From Udeniomyces pyricola (Eukaryota; Basidiomycota; Tremellomycetes; Cystofilobasidiales; Mrakiaceae), in NCBI GenBank assembly GCA_039545295.1, contig BCIK01000024.1, forward strand, positions 196,130-260,129: a stretch of 64,000 nt of DNA. The letters are read 5' to 3'. Of the stretch, positions 26,370-38,332 are shown piece after piece (position 1 is the first letter of the stretch; every line of letters begins with the position of its first letter). The notes beneath the pieces were generated by a model. The model was not told where the DNA came from and ran no database searches. It worked only from the letters and a program-made list of their open reading frames with translations. The position numbers and the translations under genes were made by a program.

Positions 26370-28479
26370 AGAAAAAGAGGAAACGAACAAAAGGAAGCAG
26401 AAGGAAGACAAAAGAAAAAAAAGATACCTGGAAAGCGAAAAGAGAAAACTCCATGGGGTTTTTTTCTTCTTCTTACATCTGGTTTTGGTTCTTCTTTTTC
26501 TTTCTTCCCGATTGGCTTCGTGTGCGCCCTTCTTGCATGTTTTTTTTTCTTCTTCTTTGCAATCACCTCTCCGCCCCCGCCCCCCTTTCCCTCCCTCCCT
26601 CTTCTTCCTTCCCAACCTCGCCTTCCGTATCTTATGATCGAACCCCCCCCCCCCTCCTTTTCAACGCCTTGCGTTTGTTTCCCTTACCCTTTTTGTCTTC
26701 TGTGTGTGTGGGGTCAGGTTTGAGGACCCTATATATCCCCTCCTCTCGTTGTTTTTCTTTTTTTTTCTTCTTTGGTTTGTTCCTTTCCCTTCCCCCCTTT
26801 TTCTTTGTTGCACTCCTGTTATATTTCTTCCTCTTTCTCTTTCTTTCTCTTTCATATGATGATGCCCCGCAATACGTCAATTAGTACCATGTCGAAGCGT
26901 AATCCAGAAGTTTAAGTTGCAGCTCACGTGCGGACCAACTGAACTGAGTCCCCGAATATATATATATATATACATGTATCCGCGGGTTGATGGAAATGAT
27001 ATGCAGACTCATCATCAAGTTGTACTGATGAACGTGTGTAACGCGTACATAGTATACCTATATATCAGTACGTTTCGCTCATAAGCCAAAATTCTCGGAC
27101 TCTGCACTCTAGTACTAGAATCATAATATAGACTATAAGTCTACTCAAATTCCATCCATCATGGCTTACTGCAGCCCGCCTCTCGATGTTTTGTGGGTGT
27201 CTTCAGATGACCAGGCGTGTTCATTCCGTTGAGCGCCATCGTGGTTGAACCGCGTGGGGGTCTGTGGCGACCGAGGGATGAATGACTGATTTTGATCAGG
27301 CTGGGATAGGAAATAGAGGTGGTGGTCATCAATGGATGAAAGTGTGAACCGGATGTAATCCTATGCTGGGGGAGCCCCTTGTCGAGACATCGATGAATCA
27401 AGACGAGTCGTATCGGAGGGGCCCTAAACCGGCTTGCTCAAGAATAAAGAGCTTGAGTTCATCAATCTTAAAAGATCCAAAGCGAGGATTTAGAGACAGA
27501 AGACAGGGAAGAAATGCATTAGTTTAGGTTGCCGCCATGTCGATATATATATATATATATTCGTCGACCAATCCTTTCCGCCGGTCACTCACCGACCAAT
27601 CTCTGCTGATCTTGCAAGGTAACCAGAGATCGTGAGACATGACTCTCACGACAACCGAAGACCATGGAGTCTCCTGTAAGCTAGTGCTGTGTGTCGTTGG
27701 TAGAAAGGAGGTTCCGTTACGAGGTGCTGCGGTCCCCATGATCTGTCGACTGTGGATTGCAAGAGACTAGGGACGATTCTTGGACGCTTGGCTATGGCAA
27801 AGGTGAGAAAGAGCCTTGAACAGGTCGAGCTGAGAGAGACGAAGCAAGGATAGAACTTAGAGATATGTGGTGGTAGGAGAGTGAAAAGGAGGCAGCAGAT
27901 CCAAGATCCAAAATCCAAGGCGCAGAGACCTAATAGGGACGGAATGAAACTCGAAGACTATAGCTGGAGGGGCCTTGATCCGTAGATGTCGCGCGAGACA
28001 GGGGGTCATCCTGGCTCATCGCGCAAACGTCATGACGGGTATAGTCTGGTATCGTCAAGACCGACAAGCGACCTTGGCCAAGCTGGCAGTAGTTGTCAAT
28101 GGCTGTCAGGGGCAACGCTAGGTCATTGTTGGAACCAAGAACGCGAGGGATTGAGCATAATGGTGGCGGTATTGGCTGCAGGGTCAATCAAACCGCTGGC
28201 CCTAGGACTGGGGTATTGGACGTTGTTAGTTATGTAGCATGTTGGTGCCGAGTCGAATATCGAATAAATGTATTGATTCGCTAAAGTAACAATCAAGTTG
28301 AATCAAGTTACAAACGAATGATTATGTATTTGCCAAAATACTGCACCCGCAATTTTATCTGCTCGTTTCTCCCTCATTCTTGATTTCGATCGACACCATA
28401 ATCAAACCAATTCAAACATACATCATAACCCCTCCCAAAATTAGCATCAACACAGCTCCCAGCGTCTTCAACTCAACTC
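26370..28479. other. 2.1 kb stretch with no recognisable gene
   Basis: The first 500 bases are T/C-rich and A-rich low complexity, probably the VMA2 3' UTR. From 26900 to 28400 the composition is balanced, with TA repeats near 26957-26972 and 27543-27560. Frames of 60-90 codons exist on both strands, but none has a recognised motif or a coherent exon chain. This could be a non-coding transcript, a fast-evolving gene or a decayed gene. It is the longest such stretch in the window apart from low-complexity DNA. Confidence 0.5.
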
Positions 28480-29949
28480 TCACGTCATTCGAATGATGAG
28501 GTACATCCACAACCACGCCAACGCAACGACCAGACACGCTCCTAAAACGAGCCAAGTGTTGCTCCTGCCCGCCGAGCTGACGCCTCCCAAACGGAGGGCC
28601 GAGTTGGTCATGCGGGTGAAGTTTGCTGCGGAGAGAAATGAGGGAGAAGAACCCGGAAGCAACCAAACCGACATCAGTCGTGGGTCAGGACACCGGAAGA
28701 ACAGGCCCAACATCTCGTTGCAACCAGCTGACGTACATTCCAACAAAGCTGACCCTTGTTCGAGCAGCGGTTTCTCGTTCTCAAGCGACTGAGAGAAATG
28801 TAGAGCATTCTTCCGCAGCTGGACCGACATCTAGAAGAGGATCGAGTCGTTAAAGATACCCCAATCAGTCATGCCCCATGGTCTCACCTTCAAGATCGAC
28901 ACCTAGACAACGACGACGCACCTGAGCTAGTTGTTCCGTGAGCTCATCGTGAAGACGCGATGTGCTGCCAGCGATGCCATCCTTCTCGCTCTGAGCAGCA
29001 GCTTGGCCATTCTTCTCATCCTGATCGTCGGCAAATGTAAGAGAATCTCGCCTCTGATCGAAGCTGTCCGTCCTGTCTGGAGTGGTTGTAGGCGGGAGAA
29101 GCTGGTCTCGTGCGGAGAGGGAAGCGCGCCGCTGTGTTTTGGGAGAGGACGGTGAAGGCGGTAGAGGTGCAGGTAGAGCATCGCGAAAGGTGGTAGTGGG
29201 AGTGATGGAGCTAGAAGTCGCATCTTCCGATGGGATCAATGCCGCGTTGGGAGACGGGGCGGAGGAGGCTGACGTGTCGGAACTTTCGGGTACATTGGCA
29301 GACGGCAGAGGTTCAAACGTTTGGGGCACCGGAGGAAGGGTATAGATGGGCGTGTGTGATAAGGATGGGATACTCTGGATGACGTGGATACCCAGGCATA
29401 AAAAGGGACAATGAAACAGATGAGTTCTGTCAGTAACAAGACGTAAGCAGGTCGAGTAGCGATGGTACCGCGCACCGGTTGGGCCAGGACAAGCGCCATG
29501 GAGATCTTGTTGAGCAGAGCTTCGTACTGAGCGAGAGTTGTACTGGTGCTGAATGTTCATCCATGGTTGTCAGCCGTCAAGAGATGCCAAAAGGACGATC
29601 CAGATATGAGATTAGGAAGAGAGATGACCCTCTTAGCTCACCCTTCGCCCGATCCTTCCTCGGACGCGACGCTATCAAGCAGATCACGAGCAAATTTGGC
29701 ATCCTATAAGCGAAATCCCCATCAGCTTCTCGTTCAGCATTTCTTCCAGAGTACCCCATCCCAAGAGAGCATCCGACGAACCTCGCTTAGCCTTCGAACT
29801 TCCCACCACGACTTGCCCTCGAGACCAACTCGACCGCCGGCGCCTCCTGCGTCTCGCTGAGGATCCTTGACGACGACAGCTTCGAGTCGAGCGAGGATCC
29901 GGCCCAAGTTGATGCGATCATGAGTGGATGACTTGCTGGGGCTGACCAT
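28480..29949 (-). CDS. USE1: Use1-type ER SNARE
   Basis: Predicted tail-anchored Q-SNARE for retrograde Golgi-to-ER fusion. Six exons: 29949-29782, 29703-29642, 29548-29476, 29374-28922, 28830-28737, 28625-28480, 331 residues. The N-terminus (INLGRILARLEAVVVKDP, then SWWEVRRLSEDAKFARDLLDS) matches the family's helical start. A low-complexity Ser/Pro/Thr linker follows. The SNARE-like helix (LHDELTEQLAQMSVQLRKNALHFSQSLENEK) precedes SNFTRMTNSALRL. A C-terminal membrane anchor (WLVLGACLVVALAWLWMYLII) ends the protein with only three residues beyond it. That architecture fits Use1 better than other SNAREs. The family assignment rests on layout and local similarity, so it is slightly less certain than for its neighbours. 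Confidence 0.83.
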
Positions 29950-30259
29950 GATTGGCAAGTAAGGAATATGGATGGAAGAGTGGGGATGGACGTGATGATG
30001 TGCAGGTGCGGAGCTGAACGATGAGTCGATGATCCATGCGCGTCGCCGAGATGAGTTACTTATCCTGACTTATTTGACGATTAAATCGATCATACAAACG
30101 CAACCTTTGCTTCCCCTCTGATATAAACGCCTCAAGAACGTCTCATTCGATCGATCCAATCTTTGCTTCAGCCATCATGATAAACCTAAAGCCACATTAT
30201 ATACCCTCATCTCCCTAGGGCATCATATCCAACCCATCTCCTGAGTTCTGAGAACTCTT
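29950..30259. other. Spacer USE1 / RNA1
   Basis: About 310 bases upstream of USE1 and downstream of RNA1, both on the minus strand. It is AT-richer than coding sequence and no frame of interest was seen. Probably USE1 promoter plus RNA1 3' UTR. Confidence 0.45.
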
Positions 30260-32042
30260 CTATTCCTTCTTGACCGACATCTGGGCCAGGGCATCCGCCA
30301 TGGCGTCGACACTCATCTCGAGGATGTTGTCCTTGGGTTCTGGTGGAGGGGCGGCGGTGGTAGCGGCAGCAGGGGTGGTCGTAGTAGAGGCAGGTTTGGA
30401 CTCTTCCTCATCCGATCCCTCCTCCTCATCAACTTCCTCCTCGTCGTCCTCATCTTCGCCCTCATCCTCCTCCATGTCGTCAACTGGGTGGAAGCAAACC
30501 AGCAGAGCAGGTATCGGTATCAGCTGGTCGAGTTGAGCGTACAGGCACACCTTCAATTCGACGCCAACCCAGAAAGGCCAAAAACATAAAAACGACTACT
30601 CACGCTCGTCCAACGCATCCTCATGTCCATGCTCCCCTAGAGCCTCACGGATCTTCTCGACGATCTCATCCTCCGCATCAAGCACGTTTCCGTTGAGCTC
30701 AACAAGCTCAAGCTTGGAGCCGTGGAGCCGAATCGCCTTTTCGAGCAGGACAAACGTCTTCTTGTCGAACTCGCCATACTGAAGCTTGAGACGCTCAAGC
30801 TTAGGACTGGAGCCTGCGGCGAGTTTCTCTCCGAGAAGGACACCTCCTTTACGAGAGAGCAGGCAGTCGGAGAGGTTGAGTTCGGTGAGTTGAGACCACG
30901 ATGGGAGGGCTGTCGCCAGGGCCCGCGAGCCGGGAAGCGTGAAGGTGTTGTCCTGGAGATCGACGGTTGAGAGATTGGGGTTCTTGGCAAGGGCCGCTGC
31001 CAGGCGTTCAATGCCCTCCATTCGGATACCATTCTGGGGCAGTCGGACGACTTCGAGAAGACCGTGAGCTTCGAATGCTTTGGCGAGCAACTCGGACGTG
31101 CCGTTCTCGAGTCGGTTCCTCCCGCAGACGAGCGTCCTCAGTCGGGACGGGTGCCCAGCCTTTTGAGCGGCGAGAGCCGAGTCGAGCAGAGCTTGAGCAA
31201 TGATGTTGCCACCAGTAGGGCCGAGACCATTGTTGTTGAGAATGAAGTGGGTGAGGTGGAGGTTGGTCGTCAGGAACGGAACGATGGGCTCAGCGCAGCG
31301 ACCGCCAAAGGCGTTGTCGGAAAGGTCGAGGGTCGAGAGCGTCGTGGTGTGGGCGAGAGAGTTGCAGAGGGCGGTGAGAGCTTGGGGGATTTCAGAAATG
31401 AGACGTCCGGTGAAGATGTCGGCAAAATCGGCCACCTGAGATGGGAAAGATTGATTCGAGGGGGTCAGACAGGGGTCAAGTGATTGGACAGAAAGGATGG
31501 GAAGAGGAGAAGGAGTAGGGAGGGAACGGAAAGAACCAAGGTTGATGGACGGAGGCAACATCGTATGACGACGGATGAAGAGCATGAAGAAAGACCCAAG
31601 TCGATTGATCAAGTACAGAATCATGTTGTTGGGACCGACCAGCATGTGCAATGCTCAAAGATGTATCTTGCGTAGCAAGGAAGCGTCCAGCCGTTCGTCG
31701 CGTACGCCAAACAACACGCTCCATTTTCTGACTGTCTAATCTTCTATAGCCCCCTAGCCCTCCCTTTTATTTTCCTCATCTCGCTTCCTTCCCTTGCGCC
31801 GACATGACGTCAGGGATAACAGCTTGAATTCAGCGTGAACGAACCTGGAGCTTTTTGAGATCCTTCAGAACGTTGCTGAGACTCTCGCAGGCTTCGATGC
31901 CGAGCGTGTTGCCGCCCAGATGGATTTCTTGGACGTCGGGGCCGAGGGCGATGAGCTCGTCGATGTAAGGCTGGATGTCGGCAGCCGAAGTGAGCTTGAG
32001 CCCTCGACCTTTGAGGGAGAAGACGTTGGAAGAGGAGGACAT
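30260..32042 (-). CDS. RNA1: Ran GTPase-activating protein (RanGAP, LRR)
   Basis: Cytoplasmic activator of Ran GTP hydrolysis, required for directional nuclear transport. Three exons: 32042-31845, 31435-30604, 30483-30260, 417 residues. Leucine-rich repeats fill about residues 10-345. Examples are IQPYIDELIALGPDVQEIHLGGNTLG, LSTLDLSDNAFGG, FILNNNGLGPTGG, LVCGRNRLENG and VRLPQNGIRMEGIERLA. The LVCGRNRLEN repeat contains the conserved catalytic-face Arg-Asn. The LRRs are followed by a long acidic run (about 345-375) and an Ala/Thr-rich tail, the standard Rna1 layout. Intron 1 is 409 bases, long for this locus. The gene is divergent from the tubulin cofactor C gene, with 301 bases between the ATGs. 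Confidence 0.95.
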
Positions 32043-32343
32043 GGGGATGATTGTGTTGATGGACAGAGTAAAGGGGATGGGGTTGGTTCAAGTCGAAAAA
32101 GACGGAAATGCATTCACGTCGAAAGCGATCGTAAGCACTGCTCGTCACCATGTATCGCGATCACCTCGCGCCAGCTGCTGGCACTGAGTCTGGGATCTGG
32201 GACTGAGAAGTTCGACCCATGCTCATATATATTATGAGTTACCGTACACGTACACTCATCATCATCATCCACCCACCTATTCCACACTCACACATCCTAT
32301 CTTCGTCTCCTACGTTGGCTGACCCCTTTTGTCTTGTGCCGGC
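32043..32343. promoter_or_regulatory. Shared divergent promoter RNA1 / tubulin cofactor C
   Basis: 301 bases between two outward-reading ATGs. A short run of ATC repeats lies near 32257-32270. No coding frame is supported. Confidence 0.5.
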
Positions 32344-34121
32344 ATGACGACGAACCAACAACGATCCTCAGCATTCCTTGCCGGCTTCCAACAAGCCGTC
32401 CGAGGTGCATTCAGACCACGTCTTGTCCCTTTAGAGATTCGTTCTAGCCCTTTCATGCTCGGCAGAGAGAGAGAAAGAATAAGAAAGAAAGGAACCAATA
32501 AACCAAGCCAACGCCCAGCCAGTCACTAACCTAAATCAACTGACCCCTTTTCATCCTCTTTCATTCCGAACACACAGGGACAACAGAAACCCTCGCATCG
32601 CCTTCACCGCCTTCAACATCCTCCCTCCAATCCATCCAGAGGAACCTCGTTCAACTTCGTCGAGACGCACTCGAAGCCACCGAGTTTTTGCCGAGTTATG
32701 ATCAGCGACAAGTCGAGAATGTAATGCACGTTTGATTAGCTTGACCCTCAGGACTGGTGTTGGCCAAGCAGGCAAGGCAAAAGAACAATGTGTTGGCTCA
32801 ACAGAGCTTTTGTTGGTTTGTTTCATCCCTTGGTACCAGACCCTCAAATCCCTCGAAGCTACCTTTGATTCGTTACGCTCAGCAGCCAAGCCAAGATCCA
32901 AATTTGCTTTCACTCGGAAGCCAAAGCCTGCCGCCTCTTTGACACCGAAACCTACGACGTCGACTGAACCTATCGCATCCTCAACCAAGCCATCGTCGCC
33001 CTCTCCACTACCACCAGCACCGTCACCTCATGCATCGAACTCTATCACCTTTGCCAACTTGTCCAACAAATTCATTTCTCTTGAAACTCTTCGTTCCCAT
33101 CGCTCCTCGTCTCTCGAAACGCTTTCTTCCGATCCATCTTGCGCCTCAGCTCCTCATCTTTCTTCGACAGCATCTTCGCCGACTCCTCCTTCAACAACTT
33201 TCGGACTGGACCTCGAGTGTCTCTCTCATTGCATCCTCAACTTCCTTCCCACCCCACTCGAGCCATCGCCGACAACGGTGGCATCGCCCCTCACCATCTC
33301 AGCTCTACACGTGAGCAGACTTAAAGACTGCATCATCTTGCTCCCAGAGGACCTCGTCCAAGGAAGCATCATGCTCGATAGGTTGGAGCATTGCGTTGTG
33401 GTCTGCGCAGGATGGCAGGTGAGTGAAACGCTCTATTTTTATTTTTTTTGCCCATCAGGCATCAGGGAAGCGGGTCGTCTGATCTCTATTCCCTGGAATT
33501 TCAGTAAACGTAAAGACCATGAGAAAACAAATACAAGCTAGACCTCTACTACACAACCTGTCCCGTTCTTCTCTCTGACCTTGACTCCCGCTTGAGCTGA
33601 CACCTCTTTCTTGTCTCTTTTCTTTTTATTTCCCTCTTGCAAAAAAAAATTAAAAAAAATCTTTCCCTCCTATATCTTGAAACACATGAATAAAAAAGTT
33701 CCGGATGCACAACTCGCACTCTTCCCATATCTTCCTTTCGACGACCTCTTTCCTCTCCTCGACGCCCATCATCGAGGGCTGCTCTTCTCTCGTCTTTGGT
33801 CCTTTCCTCTCCTTGGCACCCAATTCCATTACCATGGTTATGACCCCTGCCACCTCTTCATCTTCATCCACTTCTACGCCAGCTGCGATCGCAATCTCAC
33901 CCGTGACCCCTACGCCCTCAGATTTCACCCATCCAAACCCGTCGGTGCCCTCGCCAAACTGGCGTGCTGTCAAAAAAGAGGAACTGGAGCAATGGGAGGA
34001 TGTCCTGAGGGAGTTGGTGGTATCACGAGATGGGCAGAAAGAAGGTGGAGGGAATATCAAGGAGGTCGTTGAAAGAGTTTGGAGGAACGTGGCCGATGAT
34101 CAGCCGGAGGGTTCCACATGA
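32344..34121 (+). CDS. Tubulin-specific chaperone C (TBCC)
   Basis: Predicted tubulin folding cofactor C, which stimulates GTP hydrolysis on beta-tubulin to release the folded dimer. Four exons: 32344-32404, 32578-32720, 32840-33418, 33699-34121, 401 residues. The N-terminal helical region (IQRNLVQLRRDALEATEFLPSYDQRQVENTLKSLEATFDSLR) is followed by a Lys/Pro/Ser linker. The C-CAP/CARP beta-helix domain follows: ISALHVSRLKDCIILLPEDLVQGSIMLDRLEHCVVVCAGWQ, FRMHNSHSSHIFLST, and PIIEGCSSLVFGPF. The expected catalytic Arg lies in the FRMHNS segment. The acceptor of the last intron is preceded by A-rich sequence instead of pyrimidines, but the domain requires it. The yeast homologue is Cin2. Tubulin cofactor E lies about 18 kb away. 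Confidence 0.9.
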
Positions 34122-34782
34122 AAACCCATTGTATGGGCACGATCTCAAAGAAGAACGAGAATTCTTTTTTTTGTTTCTCTATATCTCTCTCGTCCCTCAA
34201 TACATATATATATATGAGATGAGAGGAAGTAGTGGCAGCTATAATCAGTTAGCTGGAGGGTCTAGTTGCCTGAAAGACCAGTGAATCATGATTGTGGACG
34301 ATAAGTGAATGCCACATGCGCGCAGCAGAGGTCAATCAAGGCGTCAACTTATATGTCTACCGAACGTGTCTCTCTCAATATACCCTCTCCTTTATCCAAG
34401 CAATCGAAAACACCCATCATCAATGGGGAAAGTGTAAATCAAGAAAAGAACCAAATCAAAGTACAACGGCAATCGTCCCGAGGTTCCGCTCTCATCAATC
34501 GTCGCCATGCCGTTGTTGACCGCCGCGCTCGAGGTACTGGGGGAAAGGAAGGAGGGAATGACAAGATTCCACAACTCATGTACGTTGAGTTGCTGCGACG
34601 CTGGCTGACCATATCTTACATGCGGTCTACTAGTCAACCGCTCAAGAACGTACCTCGGATGTGATGATCCTAGCTATAGACGATCATCCTCACACAACAT
34701 GTATTCGTCTCCCATCCTCCTTCCTTTTGCTCCTACGAGGACCCATCCGTCGTGATCAACATTTCCTCCAACCTATCACTGA
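34122..34782. other. Convergent 3' region
   Basis: Lies between the ends of the tubulin cofactor C gene and the small complex I gene. It includes a short TA repeat near 34203-34215. Small frames are present on the plus strand without recognisable features. Probably two 3' UTRs. Confidence 0.5.
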
Positions 34783-35166
34783 TTAATGTCCTCCATCCTC
34801 ATGACCATGGCCTTGGTTCTTGTCATGGGCAGCATCCGCCCCCCAAACGTACGGCTTCAACGGCCCGTGGTTCACAAACTCGTCAAACGCCCACCAGGCG
34901 ACAAAGATGCCCACGCAAGGGTAGAATGATTTGTTGTACCTGAGGGTGGATATGCACATGGGTAGGACCAAATGTGTTCGACGCAATCAGAAACATACAC
35001 ACACACAGAGAAAGAGAGAGAGCGAGAGAGAGAGAGAGAGAGGAATGGGAGGGACCAACGCGTTGAACAAACTGGTCTTGAAGGGAGCTTGGTACCGCCA
35101 GGCATGACGACGCTCCCAGGGGCTCCTCCAGTCGGGATGGAGGCGATTGACGACGGTAGGCCGCAT
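34783..35166 (-). CDS. NADH:ubiquinone oxidoreductase B12-type subunit (NDUFB3-like)
   Basis: A small two-exon gene, 35166-35060 and 34939-34783, 87 residues. The segment HPDWRSPWERRHAWRYQAPF matches the D-P-W-x-R-x-E-A-W-R-Y-x-x-x-F pattern of the B12/NDUFB3 accessory subunit of mitochondrial complex I. It is followed by NKSFYPCVGIFVAWWAFDEFV, a single membrane helix, as in that family. A His/Gly-rich tail (GHGHEDGGH) is unusual. The role would be an accessory, matrix-side membrane subunit of the proton-pumping arm. The intron holds a GA microsatellite (about 35010-35041). The call rests on a short motif; an unrelated single-pass protein is the alternative. The gene is easily missed because the exons are short. 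Confidence 0.65.
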
Positions 35167-35585
35167 GAGGGGGCTTGGCTATGGGATGTGGATGGATGGG
35201 TGGGTGAGTAGATGGATGGGTAGATCCGAGGGGACACGGGCGGAATGATGGAGAGTGAGATCGTGCCGGATCATGGAGGAATTCGGGCCGATCATCGTTT
35301 TGTTTAATGGTAGGACCAGGAATTGGAAACCCTATAGCTTTTGATGTCCTATCTTGGATATGTTCCCTGATATACACTCACATCGCTGTTTTGGGACTTG
35401 GATAAGGTATTTTCCCAGGACCCCCCCCCCTCCCATGCCGACGACATTTCTGACTAGACACTCAACTCAGCGCTGACGCTCCTGAGGGTCGGTCTGGTTC
35501 CGGAACTAGACGCAGCTATCTTTGCTTGGCCTTGATCATTCATAACTCGTCGACCCCAAATCTCCCATTCAGCAGCATCACCACC
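35167..35585. promoter_or_regulatory. Divergent spacer NDUFB3-like / MTQ1
   Basis: About 420 bases between outward-reading starts. Near 35180-35225 there is a GGATGG-type repeat. A C run lies at 35420-35431. An upstream in-frame extension of the MTQ1 frame to 35526 exists but lacks an ATG-driven conserved region. Confidence 0.4.
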
Positions 35586-37511
35586 ATGCTCACGCCCCTC
35601 CGGCCACGCCCCTCCTCGCTCTTTCCAGTCTGTCTCACACACACCTTCATCCACCGTTGCCTTCGTACGCGGCCGTCTCGCCATCGGACCCCATCTTCGA
35701 GCGACGGACCACCCCCTTCGACGCTTCTCGATCGCCTCCTGCCTATCAATGAACATTCCCTCTCTCATGCCCGACGCGAGCTGCGGTGGATGAACGAAGA
35801 GCTAGATCGGAGGGTTCAGCACCACGATGGCATCATGATGTCGTCTGGTTCTGATGCCGCTCAGGCACAAGGAAAGAATGAGCGGTGGGAAGCGTTGGAC
35901 AGGATGGTGAAAGAGAGGGAAGGAGGGATGCCTCTTCAGTATGTCCTGAGCAAGTCCCTCTTTCTCCTTCGCTCGGGTCCATGCATATATCCACATACGC
36001 TCTTCCAGTTGACCAAATCTAATTTTGGATCTTTGTGTGTTGTTCCTCTACATGTAGAATATCTCCCGTTTGGTCCCCCACCTTTACACCTCGAGCTGGA
36101 ACCTCCCATCCTCATCCCTCGCCCCGAAACCGAAGAATGGGCTAGCCGACTCGCTCATCACCTGGACCATCACCTCAACTTGCTCAAACCTGCTTCAGAA
36201 GGAACGCTCTCGATCGGACAGAAACAACGAGATGGAGAAGGAGAACATTCGAACGAACCCATGAGGATCTTGGATCTTTGTACGGGAACGGGGTGTATCC
36301 CAATCTTGCTCCTTAAATCCCTCGCAGAAAAGGTCCGCGAGAGGTCTCTCGTTCCATCTTCATCGCGAACTACACAAATCCAGTCTGAGCAGCAAGAGTC
36401 AGGAAACCAACGTTTACAAAGAAAGGTTGAGGTGACCGCAGTAGATCTTTTGGAGCAAGCCGTCAACCTCGCCAATCGTAACGCAACTCGTGCGGGGATC
36501 CCTCTTCACTCCTCTTCTACTTCTTCCTCATCGAACCTTTCATCTATCGTCCATCAAGATCGAGGGCCGGAAATATCTAATTCACCCCCTTTCACTTTTC
36601 GAGCGATCCAAGGCGATCTCTTCGACGACTCCTTTCTCCAATCGACACTTCTCCCTCTGAGACCTTCGCCTCTCGATCCCTCTTTTGATCCCATCGACTC
36701 TGCTTTACCTCCTGGTTCCCCTTCATCCTTACGTATCGACCCAAAACCGTTTCACCTCCTCACGTCGAATCCACCCTATATTCCTGCGTTCGAGATGGAC
36801 GAGCTCGAGCCGAGCGTCACCGGATTCGAGAGTGACCTCGCGTTGAGAGGTGATGTGCTGGGTGAGAAAACAACCGAGGTACGTCAGCTGAGTCCATCAC
36901 GCGCGTTCGCCTCATCAAGATGAATCATCATCGTCGTCAACAACAGTAGGGACAGAAATACAAGAACGGGGATGAGAGGGACCCGTGATGGATGAAACGA
37001 GACACCTAAGCATCAGACACTTCAGAGTTCAAACTGACCCCCTTATATATATATTGAAAAAAAAAAACCCCTTCTTTCTTCCTCCTACACTCATCTCCAA
37101 CCCCTTCGCTTACTACTGCCGCTGTCAACATTTGTCGGGGGACATCAGTTCTACCCTCCCACTCTCACGCATCTCCATTCGAAAGGCCTCGATTTCTATC
37201 TCCAAATCTCGCACCTCATCTCTCGAGGACTCCTCCTTGCCCCTCTCCCTTCCTCTTCCTCTTCGTCACTCGACTTACCTCAGATCGTGCTGGAATGTGG
37301 ACACGACCAAGCTGAATCCGTCGCGTTTGTCCTCGAGCACGGACCGTCGAAGCCCTGGATCGACCGCGTCGAGCGATGGACTGACTTTGCCGGGAAACAA
37401 CGTGTCGTCGTCGCTTGGTTGAAATCCCCATCGTCATGCGTCGACGACCGTCGAGGAAGATCTCGCGAGGATGGAAAGAACGTTAGATCGTCGACCGAAG
37501 CCAGTGAATGA
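35586..37511 (+). CDS. MTQ1: Mitochondrial N5-glutamine methyltransferase of release factors (HemK/PrmC family)
   Basis: Predicted S-adenosylmethionine enzyme that methylates the GGQ glutamine of the mitochondrial release factor. Simplest model: exons 35586-36878 and 37149-37511, 551 residues. The Arg/Ser/Pro-rich N-terminus (about residues 1-45) suggests a mitochondrial presequence. GMPLQY and ILIPRPETEEW form the HemK leader. ILDLCTGTGCIPILLL (about 228-243) is the SAM-binding motif I. SNPPYIPAF (catalytic NPPY, 395-398) contacts the glutamine. KGLDFYLQI and IVLECGHDQA close the domain. Ser/Pro-rich insertions make it longer than bacterial PrmC. A canonical GTATGT donor right after PLQ suggests an intron that does not join in frame with the next obvious acceptor, so residues about 118-157 are doubtful. 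Confidence 0.88.
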
Positions 37512-38332
37512 GAACTGACGGGGGTTGGGAAGGAGGAAGAAGAAGAGAAAAGGAGTCGTGCTCCAACAGAGATGAACGTGATTCTCTTTTTTTATTTTAT
37601 TTTTCTTTCTTTCTTCCTTTCTGGGATCATCCCATTCGGATCATGATTGATGACGCTATAAAGTATCAGGTGCACGTATACTTACCGTACTACCTGATTG
37701 GGACCGAACATCATCGTATTTGGACGACACTGCGCGCCATCGAGTCGTCCTTCCTTCCGACCTGGTAAACGAGCATGAGATATAAATCGCTTGAAGCATC
37801 GAAGCGATCAACAGATCCCTCACAAGAATTAAAAAAAGAAAAAAAGAGGTAAAGGTTGGGGGGGGGGGCGGAAAGTAATAGAAAAGCATATAATGTACGA
37901 AGATCACGATATTATCCTCCAAGGTAAATTACTAGACCAAGAGGCATGACCGAATCGCAAGTAATAAAGCAGGAAAGCAAAATTGTGAAGAGAAAATGAT
38001 ACAGCGAGGATAGGTAAACAGACAACCAGACAGAGATAGGCACGTCATGTGTTGCATATGGAACGCCAAGGGAAGTACTGGAAAGATATCGGGCTATTAG
38101 CGTTTCCGTGTATTTGGCTGTTGTTCAAGAAGGGCCCAGAGAGCGAGGAGAGATAAACACTATTAGGAGATGACGGATCGGCTGACTGGATAACTATCAA
38201 AAAGCGAGGAGAACAAACTGAGAGTTGTCAAAAAGAGATGATTGGAAGGAATAAGAAGAAAAAAAGCGAGGGGAAGAGAGTCTTTTTTTCGATGTCCGCA
38301 AACAAGAGACAGATATCTGGGGAGGAAGCTAT
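37512..38332. other. Convergent 3' region MTQ1 / GPI-lectin
   Basis: AT-richer sequence with A and G runs (for example 37859-37869) and no supported gene. It probably contains the 3' UTRs of both flanking genes. Confidence 0.55.

Noticed and set aside
27159..28237. Several frames of 60-90 codons in the gene-free stretch
   Set aside because: No motif, no consistent exon phases, no similarity that I recognise.
35526..35585. Upstream extension of MTQ1
   Set aside because: The frame is open but starts at a non-conserved codon; the ATG at 35586 gives a typical presequence.
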